Source: Thiothrix eikelboomii | GTDB lineage: Bacteria > Pseudomonadota > Gammaproteobacteria > Thiotrichales > Thiotrichaceae | Assembly: GCF_900167255.1 (NCBI RefSeq) | Contig: NZ_FUYB01000019.1 | Coordinates: forward strand, 1-64,000 | DNA: 64,000 nt | Direction: 5' to 3' | In this document: piece after piece, positions 12,569 to 21,853 of the stretch | How the letters are laid out: each line of letters begins with the position of its first letter | Numbering within the stretch: position 1 is the first letter of the stretch | Translations under genes and position numbers: made by a program | The notes under the pieces: model-generated | Seen by the model: only the letters and a program-made list of their open reading frames with translations | Databases searched by the model: none | What the model was told of the DNA's origin: nothing

Positions 12569-13516
12569 ATGCATGAATTTGATTTAATTAAGCACTATTT
12601 CACTTGGACTCCCGTCCCTAGCGAGGTACGCCTTAGCGTAGGCGACGATGCGGCTATTCTACAAATCCCTCCTCACGAAGAATTTATTATCTCAGTGGAT
12701 ACGCTGGTGGAAGGAGTGCATTTTCCCGTGGCTACCCCCGCTCATGCTGTGGGCTATAAAGCCTTAGCGGTAAATTTAAGTGATTTAGCCGCGATGGGTG
12801 CGCATCCACGTTGGTTCACCCTCGCGTTGACTCTTCCTGCGGTTAATCAAACATGGCTGGAAGAATTTACCCGTGGCTTACGCGAGTTGGCCACCGAGCA
12901 TCAGATTTTTTTAATTGGTGGTGACACGACACGTGGTCCTTTGAGTATCACGATTCAAGTGATGGGAACAGCGCCCAAACACCAAGCTTTACTGCGACAA
13001 GGTGCACAAGTCGGCGATTTAATTCTTGTCTCTGGCAACTTAGGGGAGGCAGCAGCAGGGTTAGCTGTCATCCAACAGCGTTTAAATTTAGCCCATGAAG
13101 ATGCTGCTGATTGCATCCAACGTTTGAATTATCCTAGCCCTCGAGTTGAATTAGGGTGTTGGTTACGTGACTATGCGACTAGCTGTATGGATGTATCCGA
13201 TGGCTTAGTCGCCGATTTAAAGCATTTATTAAAACGCTCACAAGTCGGCGCTAAGCTGTATCATCAAAATATCCCCTTAAGTGGAGCTTTGCACAAGCTT
13301 AATTTATCGACTGCGCTTGGCTTGGCTTTAACGGGCGGAGACGATTATGAGCTACTATTTACACTCCCTCAGCAGCATTTAGAACAATTAAAGCAATATC
13401 AAATAGTTAACCAAATAAAGCTCAGTGTGATCGGCGAGATCACGCAGCAAATTGAACAAGTTAGTCTCGATTATCCGTTAGTTAATCTTCCAGACGGCTA
13501 TAATCACTTTCAATAG
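12569..13516 (+). CDS. thiL: Thiamine-monophosphate kinase
   Basis: Phosphorylates thiamine monophosphate to thiamine diphosphate, the last step of thiamine cofactor synthesis. The start at MHEFDLIKHYF fits the family; an in-frame extension from 12467 would run through the hairpin region and is unlikely. Motifs are the Mg/ATP-binding VGDDAAIL, VDTLVEGVHF, the VNLSDLAAMGAHP stretch, GGDTTRG, MDVSDGLVADL and LTGGDDYELLF. The length of 315 residues is normal. No thiamine synthesis neighbours are present here. Confidence 0.93.
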   Translation: MHEFDLIKHYFTWTPVPSEVRLSVGDDAAILQIPPHEEFIISVDTLVEGVHFPVATPAHAVGYKALAVNLSDLAAMGAHPRWFTLALTLPAVNQTWLEEFTRGLRELATEHQIFLIGGDTTRGPLSITIQVMGTAPKHQALLRQGAQVGDLILVSGNLGEAAAGLAVIQQRLNLAHEDAADCIQRLNYPSPRVELGCWLRDYATSCMDVSDGLVADLKHLLKRSQVGAKLYHQNIPLSGALHKLNLSTALGLALTGGDDYELLFTLPQQHLEQLKQYQIVNQIKLSVIGEITQQIEQVSLDYPLVNLPDGYNHFQ

Positions 13517-13596
13517 ATTAGCTTGTCCGGTGAACTGTGCGGCTATAGTCTTGTCTTATCAAGCAATAACAATTTATTTGAGGGCTAAAAACAATT

Positions 13597-14391
13597 ATGA
13601 AACACTCTTTAGGTCTGACTTTAGTTTTGTCAGCAACTATGTTCTTCGTCTCTGCTTGCAGCAACACCCCTTATGAAGATACCGCTGATAGTGGTTCTAC
13701 GGGTCCGATCCCTGAAGCGGGGCCTTTAACCGGTGGCGGCGGTGGTTATGGCGGGGGCTACACTCAAGCACAACCAGGGAGCAGTAGTGGTGGTGCTTAT
13801 TATCCACCACAGACGGCTCAGCCACAGCAACCTGCCAATAACGGTGGCTATGGCACGGGTGGCGGTTATGATAGCTATGCAGGTGGAAATGGCGGTGCTT
13901 ATGATCAAGCAGGCCAGCAACAAGGCGGGGGCTATGATACGGCGAGCACGACTAATGGCGGGGGTTATGACTACAGTGGTGGCAACAATGATAGCTACAA
14001 TAGTTATGGCACGAATACCGCTGGCAATGGCGGTGGCGCGAATCCTGCTGGCAGTGGCGGTGACTATTATGCAGGCGGCAATACTGGCAATACGGGTGGT
14101 GGCAGTGCTGGCTATGGTGGTGGTGATTATTACGCAGGTGGCGGTGGCGGCAGTAACCTCGGTAATAGCTCAGGGCGAGCAGCGGTTCAAGTGTTTGCAT
14201 CGGGCAGCAGTAGCAAAGCCGAACAAGTGCGTAGCTCGATGGCCAGTCGTGGCTTGACTGCTGTCGTTGATTCGGTTGATGGTTTATATAAAGTTCGTGT
14301 GCCGTTTGGTAATGAATCTGAAGCACGTGCTAATTTAATGCGAGTACGGAGTGCCTCCGGTGAATCAGGCGCTTTTGTAACTTTCCGCTAA
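13597..14391 (+). CDS. Glycine/tyrosine-rich SPOR-domain lipoprotein
   Basis: A lipoprotein of 264 residues with signal peptide and lipobox VSAC (about residues 18-21). A low-complexity region (about residues 35-195) is dominated by Gly, Tyr, Asn and Ser (GGGYGGGY, GGDYYAGG repeats). A C-terminal SPOR domain (about 196-263; AVQVFASGSSSKAEQV to GAFVTF) would bind denuded septal peptidoglycan. Overall this resembles an outer-membrane-tethered septal protein such as RlpA or DamX remnants, but no RlpA double-psi barrel is present. The repetitive linker explains several long spurious reading frames on both strands. It is convergent with phr, overlapping by 4 bp. Confidence 0.8.
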   Translation: MKHSLGLTLVLSATMFFVSACSNTPYEDTADSGSTGPIPEAGPLTGGGGGYGGGYTQAQPGSSSGGAYYPPQTAQPQQPANNGGYGTGGGYDSYAGGNGGAYDQAGQQQGGGYDTASTTNGGGYDYSGGNNDSYNSYGTNTAGNGGGANPAGSGGDYYAGGNTGNTGGGSAGYGGGDYYAGGGGGSNLGNSSGRAAVQVFASGSSSKAEQVRSSMASRGLTAVVDSVDGLYKVRVPFGNESEARANLMRVRSASGESGAFVTFR

Positions 14392-15791
14392 GCGCGCATC
14401 TGAGCATAACGCTCTAAAGCAAGTCGACGGCTCAAGCTTAGATCGGTGATGGGCAAAGGATAGTTCCAACCATCACCGAGCACTCGTGGGTGGTGAATCT
14501 CCTTCACTGCCCGACCTGCTAGCTCTGGCAACCAACGCCGCACATACTCCCCAGCTGGATCAAATTTCTCACCCTGCAAAATTGGGTTAAAAATCCGAAA
14601 ATAAGGCGCTGCATCTGCGCCACAACCTGCTACCCATTGCCAACCTAAAACATTATTCGCTAAATCCGCATCCACTAAAGTATCCCGAAACCAAGCTTCA
14701 CCTTCTTGCCAAGGAATCAATAAATTTTTAGTGAGCAAAGAAGCTACAATCATCCGTACTCGATTATGCATCCACCCCGTTTGCCACAACTCCCGCATCC
14801 CTGCATCAACAATAGGAATACCGGTTTGCCCTTGCTGCCAACGCTGCAACTGCACTTGATACTGTGTCGCCCACTGAAATTGATTAAACCGCTGATCTAA
14901 AGGCTCATGCAGAGTTTGCGGAAAATGATAGAGCAAATAACCGGCAAACTCGCGCCAAGCTATTTCTTGCAGAAAAGTTTGAATCCCGCTACTCGCCTCT
15001 GGATACTCTGCTAGATACTGCTCAGCGAGTAAGACGATTTGGCGCGGCCCAAGCTCGCCAAAATGTAAATGCGGTGATAACCGCGAAGTACCCACGACTG
15101 CAGGTCGATCACGTGCTGTTTGATATTGCTGAACGGTGGTTGCTAAAAATGCTTGTAGTTTGGCGTAAGCTGCTGTTTCGCCGACTTGCCAATGAGCCAT
15201 CATCCCTTGATCCCAAGGTAACGTCGGTAACAGCTTCAGCTCAGCTAAAACTTGCGAGTGCGGCCATTGTTTGGGGCTAGGAATAATAGCTGGCTCAGGT
15301 AACAGTGCTTGGGTGATCCCTGTTTTAAGCAGCGCCTTCCAAAACGGGGTATAAACTTTATACGGCTGTCCATCACTTTTCAGCACCTGCCAAGGCTCTC
15401 TCAGTAGAGCAGCATTAAAACTTTGCACCTGTACTTGTTCTTTGAGCCGAGCCTTGATCTGCTTATCTCGTTCTAAACTCACTGGATCATAACAACGATT
15501 CCAGAAAACATGGCTGGCTCCGGTTTCCTTGATTAAATCCTGCAACACCGTTAATGCCAGACCTTGGCGCAAGACTAAACGGCTCGACTTTGCCTGCAAC
15601 TGCTTAGCCAAACTTGCCAAGCTTTGTGCTAACCAAACACGGCTAGCCGCCCCTAATTGACTAGGGGTTTGCGGGCTTGGATCATCAATAAAGAGGGGAA
15701 TCACTTGCTGGCAACTGCGGCAAGCCTCAAACCAAGCAGGATTATCTGCCAAACGTAAGTCTTGGCGAAACCAAACCAAGGCACAAGTCAT
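14388..15791 (-). CDS. phr: Deoxyribodipyrimidine photolyase
   Basis: A light-driven flavoenzyme repairing cyclobutane pyrimidine dimers (467 residues). The N-terminal antenna-binding domain begins TCALVWFRQDLRLADNPA. The FAD domain carries TSRLSPHLHFGELGPRQ, the FLQEIAWREF region, MHNRVRMIVASLLTKNL and the LVDADLANNVLGWQWVAG sequence typical of class I CPD photolyases. It lies 6 bp after a MerR-type regulator gene on the same strand, forming a probable light- or stress-controlled operon. Confidence 0.95.
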   Translation of the reverse strand: MTCALVWFRQDLRLADNPAWFEACRSCQQVIPLFIDDPSPQTPSQLGAASRVWLAQSLASLAKQLQAKSSRLVLRQGLALTVLQDLIKETGASHVFWNRCYDPVSLERDKQIKARLKEQVQVQSFNAALLREPWQVLKSDGQPYKVYTPFWKALLKTGITQALLPEPAIIPSPKQWPHSQVLAELKLLPTLPWDQGMMAHWQVGETAAYAKLQAFLATTVQQYQTARDRPAVVGTSRLSPHLHFGELGPRQIVLLAEQYLAEYPEASSGIQTFLQEIAWREFAGYLLYHFPQTLHEPLDQRFNQFQWATQYQVQLQRWQQGQTGIPIVDAGMRELWQTGWMHNRVRMIVASLLTKNLLIPWQEGEAWFRDTLVDADLANNVLGWQWVAGCGADAAPYFRIFNPILQGEKFDPAGEYVRRWLPELAGRAVKEIHHPRVLGDGWNYPLPITDLSLSRRLALERYAQMRA

Positions 15792-15797
15792 TTGTCG

Positions 15798-16775
15798 TTA
15801 TGATCCGTGGTTATTAAAGCTTGAGTAATCACTAGGGCTGTCACGCCCTGCCAATAAAGCCCCCTCTAATTGCACAGCGGCCTCGTTAAAGGCCATCGGT
15901 AACAGCTGGATAGGCGCGGGCAATTCAGGGTGCTTATCAGGCTGCAGATATTGCACTAATAGATTTGTGGTCGTGATGCGTGATAAGACTTCCAAACCAG
16001 CCAACACTTCTGGAGTAGGATTACAATAAATAACCGCATCAAAACGCGAACGCTCTAGCACTAGCGGTAAATGCTCAGGGTGGCAATCTGCACCCAATAA
16101 ACTCACCTGAAACCCCTGCATCCCTAAGGTACAGGCGAGCATTAAGGTTTGTAAGTAGACCATCTGACACGTGACACCAATCACAATCACTCGAAAGCCA
16201 TTATTCCGCGACTGCATATGGGTATGTAAATAATACGCACCCAACTTAGCGGATAGAAATTGATACCAAAAAGCATGATCCGCCTTAGTCGAGGTCAATA
16301 GGCAGCATTGACCGTATAAATCCTTACACAAAGGCAAAAATAATTTGTGTGCAACAATTTCTAATGAATAGGAAGCAACCGCTTCATCAATGACTTTTTC
16401 TAAAGCTTTGGCATCTAATTTATAAATATAACGGAGGCATAGATTGCCGTATTGCTTCCACGGATCTTCACCGGCGACTAATTTAATCTGCTCCGACAGC
16501 TCCAGCTTACCTTCGGCAACCTGTTTGCGGAGTATTTCTTGGGCACGACTCACCGGAATGCCCTGTTCTAATAAGCGTAAGACTTGTTTGACTCGATGAA
16601 TATCTTGCTGACTATAAAGGCGATGCCCTTTAGGTGTTCGCGAGGGCTGCAGTAAACCATACCGACGTTCCCACGCCCGTAAAGTCACCGAATGTACACC
16701 GGTTTGTTCGGAAACTGCTCCAATGGAAAACAGAGCTTCTGCCTGCATGCTGGCCTGCTTGATTAGCTTAATCAT
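15798..16775 (-). CDS. MerR-type regulator with degenerate cobalamin-binding-like domain
   Basis: A DNA-binding regulator of about 325 residues, resembling the CarH/LitR/MlrA group. The N-terminal MerR winged helix (about residues 15-85) shows FSIGAVSEQTGVHSVTLRAW, ERRYGLLQPSRTPKGHRLYS and a second helix pair ending in VSRAQEILRKQ. The C-terminal half has an alpha-helical region and a Rossmann-like B12-binding-type domain starting near RVIVIGV and containing LGADCHPEHLP. In CarH a histidine in an E-x-H-x-x-G motif ligates cobalamin; at that place here I read CQMVYLQT, with no His and no Gly, so B12 binding is doubtful, as in MlrA. It probably controls phr immediately downstream. ATG at 16775 is chosen over an upstream GTG. 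Confidence 0.8.
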   Translation of the reverse strand: MIKLIKQASMQAEALFSIGAVSEQTGVHSVTLRAWERRYGLLQPSRTPKGHRLYSQQDIHRVKQVLRLLEQGIPVSRAQEILRKQVAEGKLELSEQIKLVAGEDPWKQYGNLCLRYIYKLDAKALEKVIDEAVASYSLEIVAHKLFLPLCKDLYGQCCLLTSTKADHAFWYQFLSAKLGAYYLHTHMQSRNNGFRVIVIGVTCQMVYLQTLMLACTLGMQGFQVSLLGADCHPEHLPLVLERSRFDAVIYCNPTPEVLAGLEVLSRITTTNLLVQYLQPDKHPELPAPIQLLPMAFNEAAVQLEGALLAGRDSPSDYSSFNNHGS

Positions 16776-16899
16776 CAACCCTGTCACACCTTTGTATAAG
16801 TTTGGTCACACTATAGAGGAGAAGCACTGAATTGTGAAATCCCTCTACTTCTTGTATGGCGTTCCTTAAAAGCAGGGCACTAAGCACACGCGGCTAGCT

Positions 16900-17730
16900 C
16901 TAGACTAAGGTAATTTTATCAGGGGCGAGTAGAATCATTTTTTGTTTATACAACAAACCTAAAGCCCGTTTGAAATGCGCTTTACTGACCTTGAATTCTG
17001 CATAAATCTGCTCAGGTGGAGTTTTGTCAGTCAATGGCGAACTACCGCCACGCTGCTTTAAATGTGCCAGAATTTGTTGGGCGAGTGCATCCTCAACAAT
17101 GACACCGGGCTTACGGAGGGTGAGATCAAGCTTACGATCGGGGCGAATTTGGTGAATATAACCTTGTACAAGCTCACCTATACGTAAAGTTTGGAAAACC
17201 TCACTGTTATACAATAAACCAAGATGAGTTTGATTAATGACCGCACGATAACCTAATGGATCACGGGCATAAATCAACAAATCAACAAGCTGACCGGGCT
17301 TAAAATAATAACTCAATTCACTTAAATGCTGGGCTAGGCGGGTCGTACCCACAATACTTTCGGTGCGCTCATCTAAAAAAGCATGGACGACATAAGACTT
17401 CCCGACTTCTATCGGGCGCTCTTGCTCGTTATAAGGGACTAATAAATCCTTACTCAAGCCCCAATCAAAAAATGCGCCATGCCGACTGTTATCCACCGCT
17501 GTTAAATAAGCAGACTCACCAACCTGCACAAAAGGTCGTTCAGTCGTTGCAATCAAACGATCTTCTGAATCAAGATAGATAAAGACTTCTAATTCATCAG
17601 CCGCTTGACATGATTTAGGAACATAGCGCCGTGGCAATAAAATATCACCATAACGGCCACCATCGAGATAGACACCTACATCGGCTAAGTGCGACACGCT
17701 TAGCCGATTAGTTTGACCAATCTTAAGCAT
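16900..17730 (-). CDS. CvfB-like S1-domain RNA-binding protein
   Basis: A 276-residue protein of the CvfB/YitL family. It shows repeated S1-like OB modules: the N-terminal DVGVYLDGGRYGDILLPRRY, then VGESAYLTAVDNSRHGAFFDWG with KDLLVPYNEQ, a third with GYRAVINQTHLGLLYNSEVF, and a C-terminal winged-helix region ending GLLYKQKMILLAPD. Homologues bind RNA and influence virulence-gene or translation control; the target here is unknown. Its start overlaps the end of the DUF2750 gene by 8 bp, indicating cotranscription. Confidence 0.85.
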   Translation of the reverse strand: MLKIGQTNRLSVSHLADVGVYLDGGRYGDILLPRRYVPKSCQAADELEVFIYLDSEDRLIATTERPFVQVGESAYLTAVDNSRHGAFFDWGLSKDLLVPYNEQERPIEVGKSYVVHAFLDERTESIVGTTRLAQHLSELSYYFKPGQLVDLLIYARDPLGYRAVINQTHLGLLYNSEVFQTLRIGELVQGYIHQIRPDRKLDLTLRKPGVIVEDALAQQILAHLKQRGGSSPLTDKTPPEQIYAEFKVSKAHFKRALGLLYKQKMILLAPDKITLV

Positions 17731-18100
17731 CGCTATCTTGAGCTTCGTCGTCTAATTCAGCCGCAACATCCGCTGGTTCAATTTCTAAACCTTCAAGATT
17801 CTCATCCCAATTAGGACCGATTAAGACATCATCTTCATGCATCCCCGGCAGCCAATCATTCACAAAATCCTCCAAGGGAATGGCTTGAGCATGAAACACC
17901 GCCCACTCACCTACACATTGTGCTTGTGCAGCAACCTGATTCGACCAAAACGGCATCACATCGGTGTCTTCATAAGCAGAAGAGGCACACACCGCCCAAT
18001 CATCCTCATCAGTACATAAACCCCAGACTTCTCCGGTTTGTTTAATTTCAGCGATAAAACTATCGTAGTTAGCTTCGTATTCAGCGTCGGGATTACTCAT
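17723..18100 (-). CDS. DUF2750-family protein
   Basis: A small acidic cytoplasmic protein (125 residues) with DUF2750 hallmarks: the SFIAEIKQTGEVWGL opening, DEDDWAV, MPFWSN, and the IPLEDFVNDWLPGM segment followed by IGPNWDENLEG. Start chosen at MSNPDAEY; an upstream frame extension to 18145 is possible. Molecular function is not known. It is cotranscribed with the downstream cvfB-like gene by an 8-bp overlap. Confidence 0.8.
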   Translation of the reverse strand: MSNPDAEYEANYDSFIAEIKQTGEVWGLCTDEDDWAVCASSAYEDTDVMPFWSNQVAAQAQCVGEWAVFHAQAIPLEDFVNDWLPGMHEDDVLIGPNWDENLEGLEIEPADVAAELDDEAQDSDA

Positions 18101-18170
18101 ACTTTTCTCACCAGTGGCAGCGGATAACTCATTCAAGCATAGCACGCCAGGCCCAGATAAAGCAGTTTCT

Positions 18171-18818
18171 TTAGCCAGCTTTTAGCTTAGCCTCAAGAAG
18201 CTGCTGCCAAATCGGATAATCCTGCAAAAGTTGCAAAGCCTGCCGTAATAAAGTTTTGCCGGGTTCAGTACGTGGCCAAGTCGATAAGCCTGAAGGATGC
18301 GGCAAGGGCAATAGATCTACTCTCTTTCCGGCTAATTGGCGTTGATGCATCTTCCCTACCACATCCTCTAATTTCTTGGCCGACAAAAATTGTTTAATCG
18401 CTAATTTGCCTACCAAAATCAGCAATTGTGGCTGCATCAGACGCAACTCCGCATCTAACCAACGCGCACAATGACTGATTTCCTCTTCTGAAGGCAGTCG
18501 ATCTCCACTGCCCTGTGGATTTTTCCCCGGAAAACAACGACACACCGCTGCCATATACACACGCTCCCGAAAATCGCTCTCGTCCAAACCAATACTGCTA
18601 AACCACTGGAATAAAGTTTTGCCCGCTGTCCAACCAAACGGGCGCATGACTTTGGCCTCATGAATCCCAGGTGCTTGCCCAATGAGCATGATCGGTGACA
18701 TGACGGGTTGGCCAGTGATCACTGGGCGAATCATGTTTGGGCAAAGGGTACAAGCACGTAGCTGAGCTTGATGCGTGATTAATTCAGAGGAAGGGTTGAT
18801 AATGGTGAGTTGGGGCAT
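18171..18818 (-). CDS. Uracil-DNA glycosylase family protein (family 4/5-like)
   Basis: About 215 residues. The N-terminal LRACTLCPNM and the later CRCFPGKNPQGSGDR would supply Fe-S-type cysteines. Motif 1 is IGQAPGIHEAK and motif 2 is LPLPHPSGLS, followed by W and R residues. This is the pattern of thermophilic-type uracil-DNA glycosylases that excise uracil from DNA. The GQAPG form with PFGWTAGKTLFQWF resembles the uracil-DNA glycosylase family protein found widely in Proteobacteria; exact substrate preference is uncertain. The ATG at 18818 gives the family-like N-terminus. It is divergent from mutS, another repair gene. Confidence 0.8.
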   Translation of the reverse strand: MPQLTIINPSSELITHQAQLRACTLCPNMIRPVITGQPVMSPIMLIGQAPGIHEAKVMRPFGWTAGKTLFQWFSSIGLDESDFRERVYMAAVCRCFPGKNPQGSGDRLPSEEEISHCARWLDAELRLMQPQLLILVGKLAIKQFLSAKKLEDVVGKMHQRQLAGKRVDLLPLPHPSGLSTWPRTEPGKTLLRQALQLLQDYPIWQQLLEAKLKAG

Positions 18819-18945
18819 AATCAGCTTCAAAAAAATATGCATGCTAAAGAGCAAGTGACGAGCATCATGACATGCTAACTGACTGGGCTTCCAGCTCTTT
18901 ATGCTTATCTGCTAAAATCACAGCCCCCCATTTGCTGACTAGTCC

Positions 18946-21513
18946 ATGAGCCAAAACCTAAGCCATCACACCCCTATGATGCAACAGTACCTCCGACTAA
19001 AATCGGAATACCCCGAGATCTTGCTGTTTTATCGCATGGGTGATTTCTATGAGTTGTTTTATGAGGATGCTAAGCAGGCGGCGCAGTTATTAGATATTAC
19101 CCTGACCGCACGCGGCAATTCGGCGGGTGAACCGATTCCAATGGCGGGTGTGCCTTATCATGCCGTGGAGCAATATTTAGCTCGACTGTTAAAAGCGGGT
19201 GAATCGGTAGCGATTTGTGAACAGGTGGGTGATCCGGCCAAGTCAAAAGGCCCCGTCGAACGTAAGATTACGCGCTTACTCACCCCCGGCACACTCACTG
19301 ATGATTATTTACTAGAAGATCGGCGTGATAATTTATTAATTGCCCTGCATAAGCAGCAAGAAGCGTTTGGCTTAGCGGCAATTGATTTAAGCAGTGGGCG
19401 CTTTACTGTACAACAAATCGACAGTTTCAGCTCTTTGCAAAATGAAATTGAGCGCTTGCAACCGGCAGAAATTCTGCATGATGAAGATTGGCGCTTAGAA
19501 TGGGTAAGAGGGCGGGTAACGACCGCACGACCCGCTTGGCATTTTGATTTAGAAACCGCCACCCGCTTGTTACTCAAGCAATTTGCGGTACATGACTTAA
19601 GTGGTTTTGGTTGTGAAAATCTGCCGCTCGCACTTGCGGCAGCGGGAGCTTTGCTCAATTATGTGCAAGAAACCCAACGTACTGCCCTACCTCATTTGAA
19701 TAGCCTGACCGTCGAGCAAAGTGATGATGGGATTATTTTAGATGCTGCGAGCCGCCGTAATTTAGAACTAGAGCACAGTTTAAGTGGTGAGCATAAAAAC
19801 ACCCTCGTTTCGATCTTGGATAAAACCTCGACCAGTATGGGAAGCCGTCTATTGCGTCGTTGGTTAAACAAGCCGCTACGAGATCGCCATGTATTACGTT
19901 TACGCCATCAAGCCCTCGGTACTCTACTGGAAAACTATCACTACGAAGCCATTTTAAGCACACTACGCAGTGTGGGCGATATTGAGCGCATTGCTTCGCG
20001 GATTGCTTTAGGTACAGCCCGCCCACGGGATTTATCGACCCTACGCGATTCACTGGCCGTTTTGCCACAGCTGCATGCAGCGATCACTGAGCTGGATGAT
20101 GTGCAACTTACGCATTTGCAACAACAGCTCGACACGCATTATGGCCTACACGAACTACTGCGGCGGGCTATTATTGAAAACCCACCCGTTGTGATTCGTG
20201 ATGGTGGCGTGATTGCACAGGGATATGATGCAGACTTAGATGAATTACGTAATCTCAGCGAAAATGCTGATCAATACTTACTAGATTTAGAGCTGCGTGA
20301 AAAGCAACGGACGGGCATTGACAAACTCAAAGTCGCCTATAATCGCGTGCATGGTTATTACGTTGAGATTCCTCAAAGCCAATTGCATCGGATTCCAGCT
20401 GATTATATTCGCCGCCAAACACTGAAAGGGGTCGAGCGTTTTATTCTACCTGAACTAAAAAAGTTTGAAGATAAAGTCCTATCTGCCCGAGAGCGCTCTT
20501 TAGGGCGTGAAAAGGCTTTATATGAATTACTGCTGCAACAACTTGCTGACTATTTAATCCCTTTACGCCAAACTGCTCAAGCCTTAGCTGAACTAGATGT
20601 GCTAGCGAATTTTGCTGAGCGCGCTAATACCTTAAATTACTACTGCCCAAAACTCGTAGAAGGCGCTGGGATTGAAATTATAGGTGGTCGTCACCCTGTG
20701 GTAGAGCGCACCTTAGACACGCCCTTTGTACCCAATGATTTATATATGGATGCACGGCGGCGCATGTTGATGATTACCGGTCCGAATATGGGCGGTAAAT
20801 CGACTTATATGCGTCAAGTGGCGTTGATCGTGCTGATGGCACATATTGGCAGCTATGTACCTGCAGAATCGGCACGCCTTGGCCATATTGATCGTATTTT
20901 CACTCGCATTGGCGCACACGATGACTTGAGCACCGGACGCTCCACCTTCATGGTAGAAATGACTGAGGCGGCTAATATTCTTAACAATGCCACAGCCCAC
21001 AGTCTGGTATTAATGGACGAAATCGGACGTGGTACTAGTACTTTCGATGGCTTATCTTTGGCTTGGGCGTTTGCTGACTTTCTCGCCCGCGAACGCAAAG
21101 CCTTTACTTTGTTTGCCACGCATTATTTTGAATTGACGCATCTCGCCGAACAAATCAACACGATTGCCAATGTGCATATTGATGCCGTCGAACATGGTGA
21201 CAAAATTGTCTTCCTACACGCCGTCAAAGACGGACCTGCCAATCAAAGTTATGGTTTACAAGTTGCACAATTAGCCGGAGTACCCAAAACTGTCATCGCT
21301 CAAGCCAAGAAAAAACTCCGTTCACTGGAAAAGAATTCTGCCAATACTCCCCAAATCGGCCAGAGTTTGCCTTTACAATTCAGTACAGCCCCTGAGCCAA
21401 CAGACGAACTCGCCGTAAAAATCAAAGCAGCAGTCCAAGCTCTAGAACCCGATGAGCTGACACCGAAGCAAGCTCTAGAAGCCTTGTATCGGTTGAAGGC
21501 ACAGTTGGCTTAG
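18946..21513 (+). CDS. mutS: DNA mismatch repair ATPase MutS
   Basis: The 855-residue mismatch sensor. The mismatch-binding N-terminal domain includes [20 protein letters not shown] with the GDFYELF (Phe-x-Glu) mismatch wedge. Connector, lever and clamp domains follow. The ATPase domain has Walker [16 protein letters not shown], the signature region, Walker [17 protein letters not shown] and H-loop ATHYFELT. The C-terminal part ([20 protein letters not shown]) is the tetramerisation/beta-clamp region. Complete and typical. Confidence 0.97.
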   Translation: MSQNLSHHTPMMQQYLRLKSEYPEILLFYRMGDFYELFYEDAKQAAQLLDITLTARGNSAGEPIPMAGVPYHAVEQYLARLLKAGESVAICEQVGDPAKSKGPVERKITRLLTPGTLTDDYLLEDRRDNLLIALHKQQEAFGLAAIDLSSGRFTVQQIDSFSSLQNEIERLQPAEILHDEDWRLEWVRGRVTTARPAWHFDLETATRLLLKQFAVHDLSGFGCENLPLALAAAGALLNYVQETQRTALPHLNSLTVEQSDDGIILDAASRRNLELEHSLSGEHKNTLVSILDKTSTSMGSRLLRRWLNKPLRDRHVLRLRHQALGTLLENYHYEAILSTLRSVGDIERIASRIALGTARPRDLSTLRDSLAVLPQLHAAITELDDVQLTHLQQQLDTHYGLHELLRRAIIENPPVVIRDGGVIAQGYDADLDELRNLSENADQYLLDLELREKQRTGIDKLKVAYNRVHGYYVEIPQSQLHRIPADYIRRQTLKGVERFILPELKKFEDKVLSARERSLGREKALYELLLQQLADYLIPLRQTAQALAELDVLANFAERANTLNYYCPKLVEGAGIEIIGGRHPVVERTLDTPFVPNDLYMDARRRMLMITGPNMGGKSTYMRQVALIVLMAHIGSYVPAESARLGHIDRIFTRIGAHDDLSTGRSTFMVEMTEAANILNNATAHSLVLMDEIGRGTSTFDGLSLAWAFADFLARERKAFTLFATHYFELTHLAEQINTIANVHIDAVEHGDKIVFLHAVKDGPANQSYGLQVAQLAGVPKTVIAQAKKKLRSLEKNSANTPQIGQSLPLQFSTAPEPTDELAVKIKAAVQALEPDELTPKQALEALYRLKAQLA

Positions 21514-21629
21514 TACCTGTCTAACTATAAAAAAATAGAATTTTTTCGTAAAAGTCAAGCTACTCAGCTAGCAGCAAGCTAAGCTATGCATAATAGGAAC
21601 TGGCTCAAATAAAAATAACTGAGCATTCA

Positions 21630-21718
21630 GGAAGCCTGATTACCCGAGAGAACTGATTTCCTCCTCCAATCAAAAACGTACTCTCCTAAGCGTTGATTTT
21701 CAGAGGTATCGGGCTTCC
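21630..21718. repeat. Large imperfect inverted repeat between mutS and the graspetide precursor
   Basis: Arms GGAAGCCTGAT-TACC (21630-21644) and GGTATC-GGGCTTCC (21705-21718) pair with one wobble and one bulge; an inner AATCA / TGATT stem adds to the fold. It occupies the middle of the 340-bp gap between mutS and the precursor gene. It could terminate mutS transcription (plus strand, ATTTTCT follows) or be a small mobile or regulatory element; no family is recognised. Confidence 0.5.
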
Positions 21719-21782
21719 ATTTTCTATATTAACAACCCTCATTGCTATCGTCGACTGACCCGCGCCACTCATAATGTTTCAC

Positions 21783-21812
21783 TTGTCATGTTTCCCCACT
21801 ATTTTTTAGACT
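21783..21812 (+). promoter_or_regulatory. Putative sigma-70 promoter of the graspetide operon
   Basis: TTGTCA (21783-21788), an 18-bp spacer and TAGACT (21807-21812) lie about 42 bp before the precursor ATG. Both boxes are close to consensus; there is no experimental support. Confidence 0.4.
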
Positions 21813-21853
21813 AGAACAGCCGTTTCAGAACTTAAAGAATAAGGAAACATAAT

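Noticed and set aside
13726..14326. Long frames on both strands within the Gly-rich lipoprotein gene
   Set aside because: Low-complexity triplets open all frames; they are shadows of the SPOR lipoprotein.
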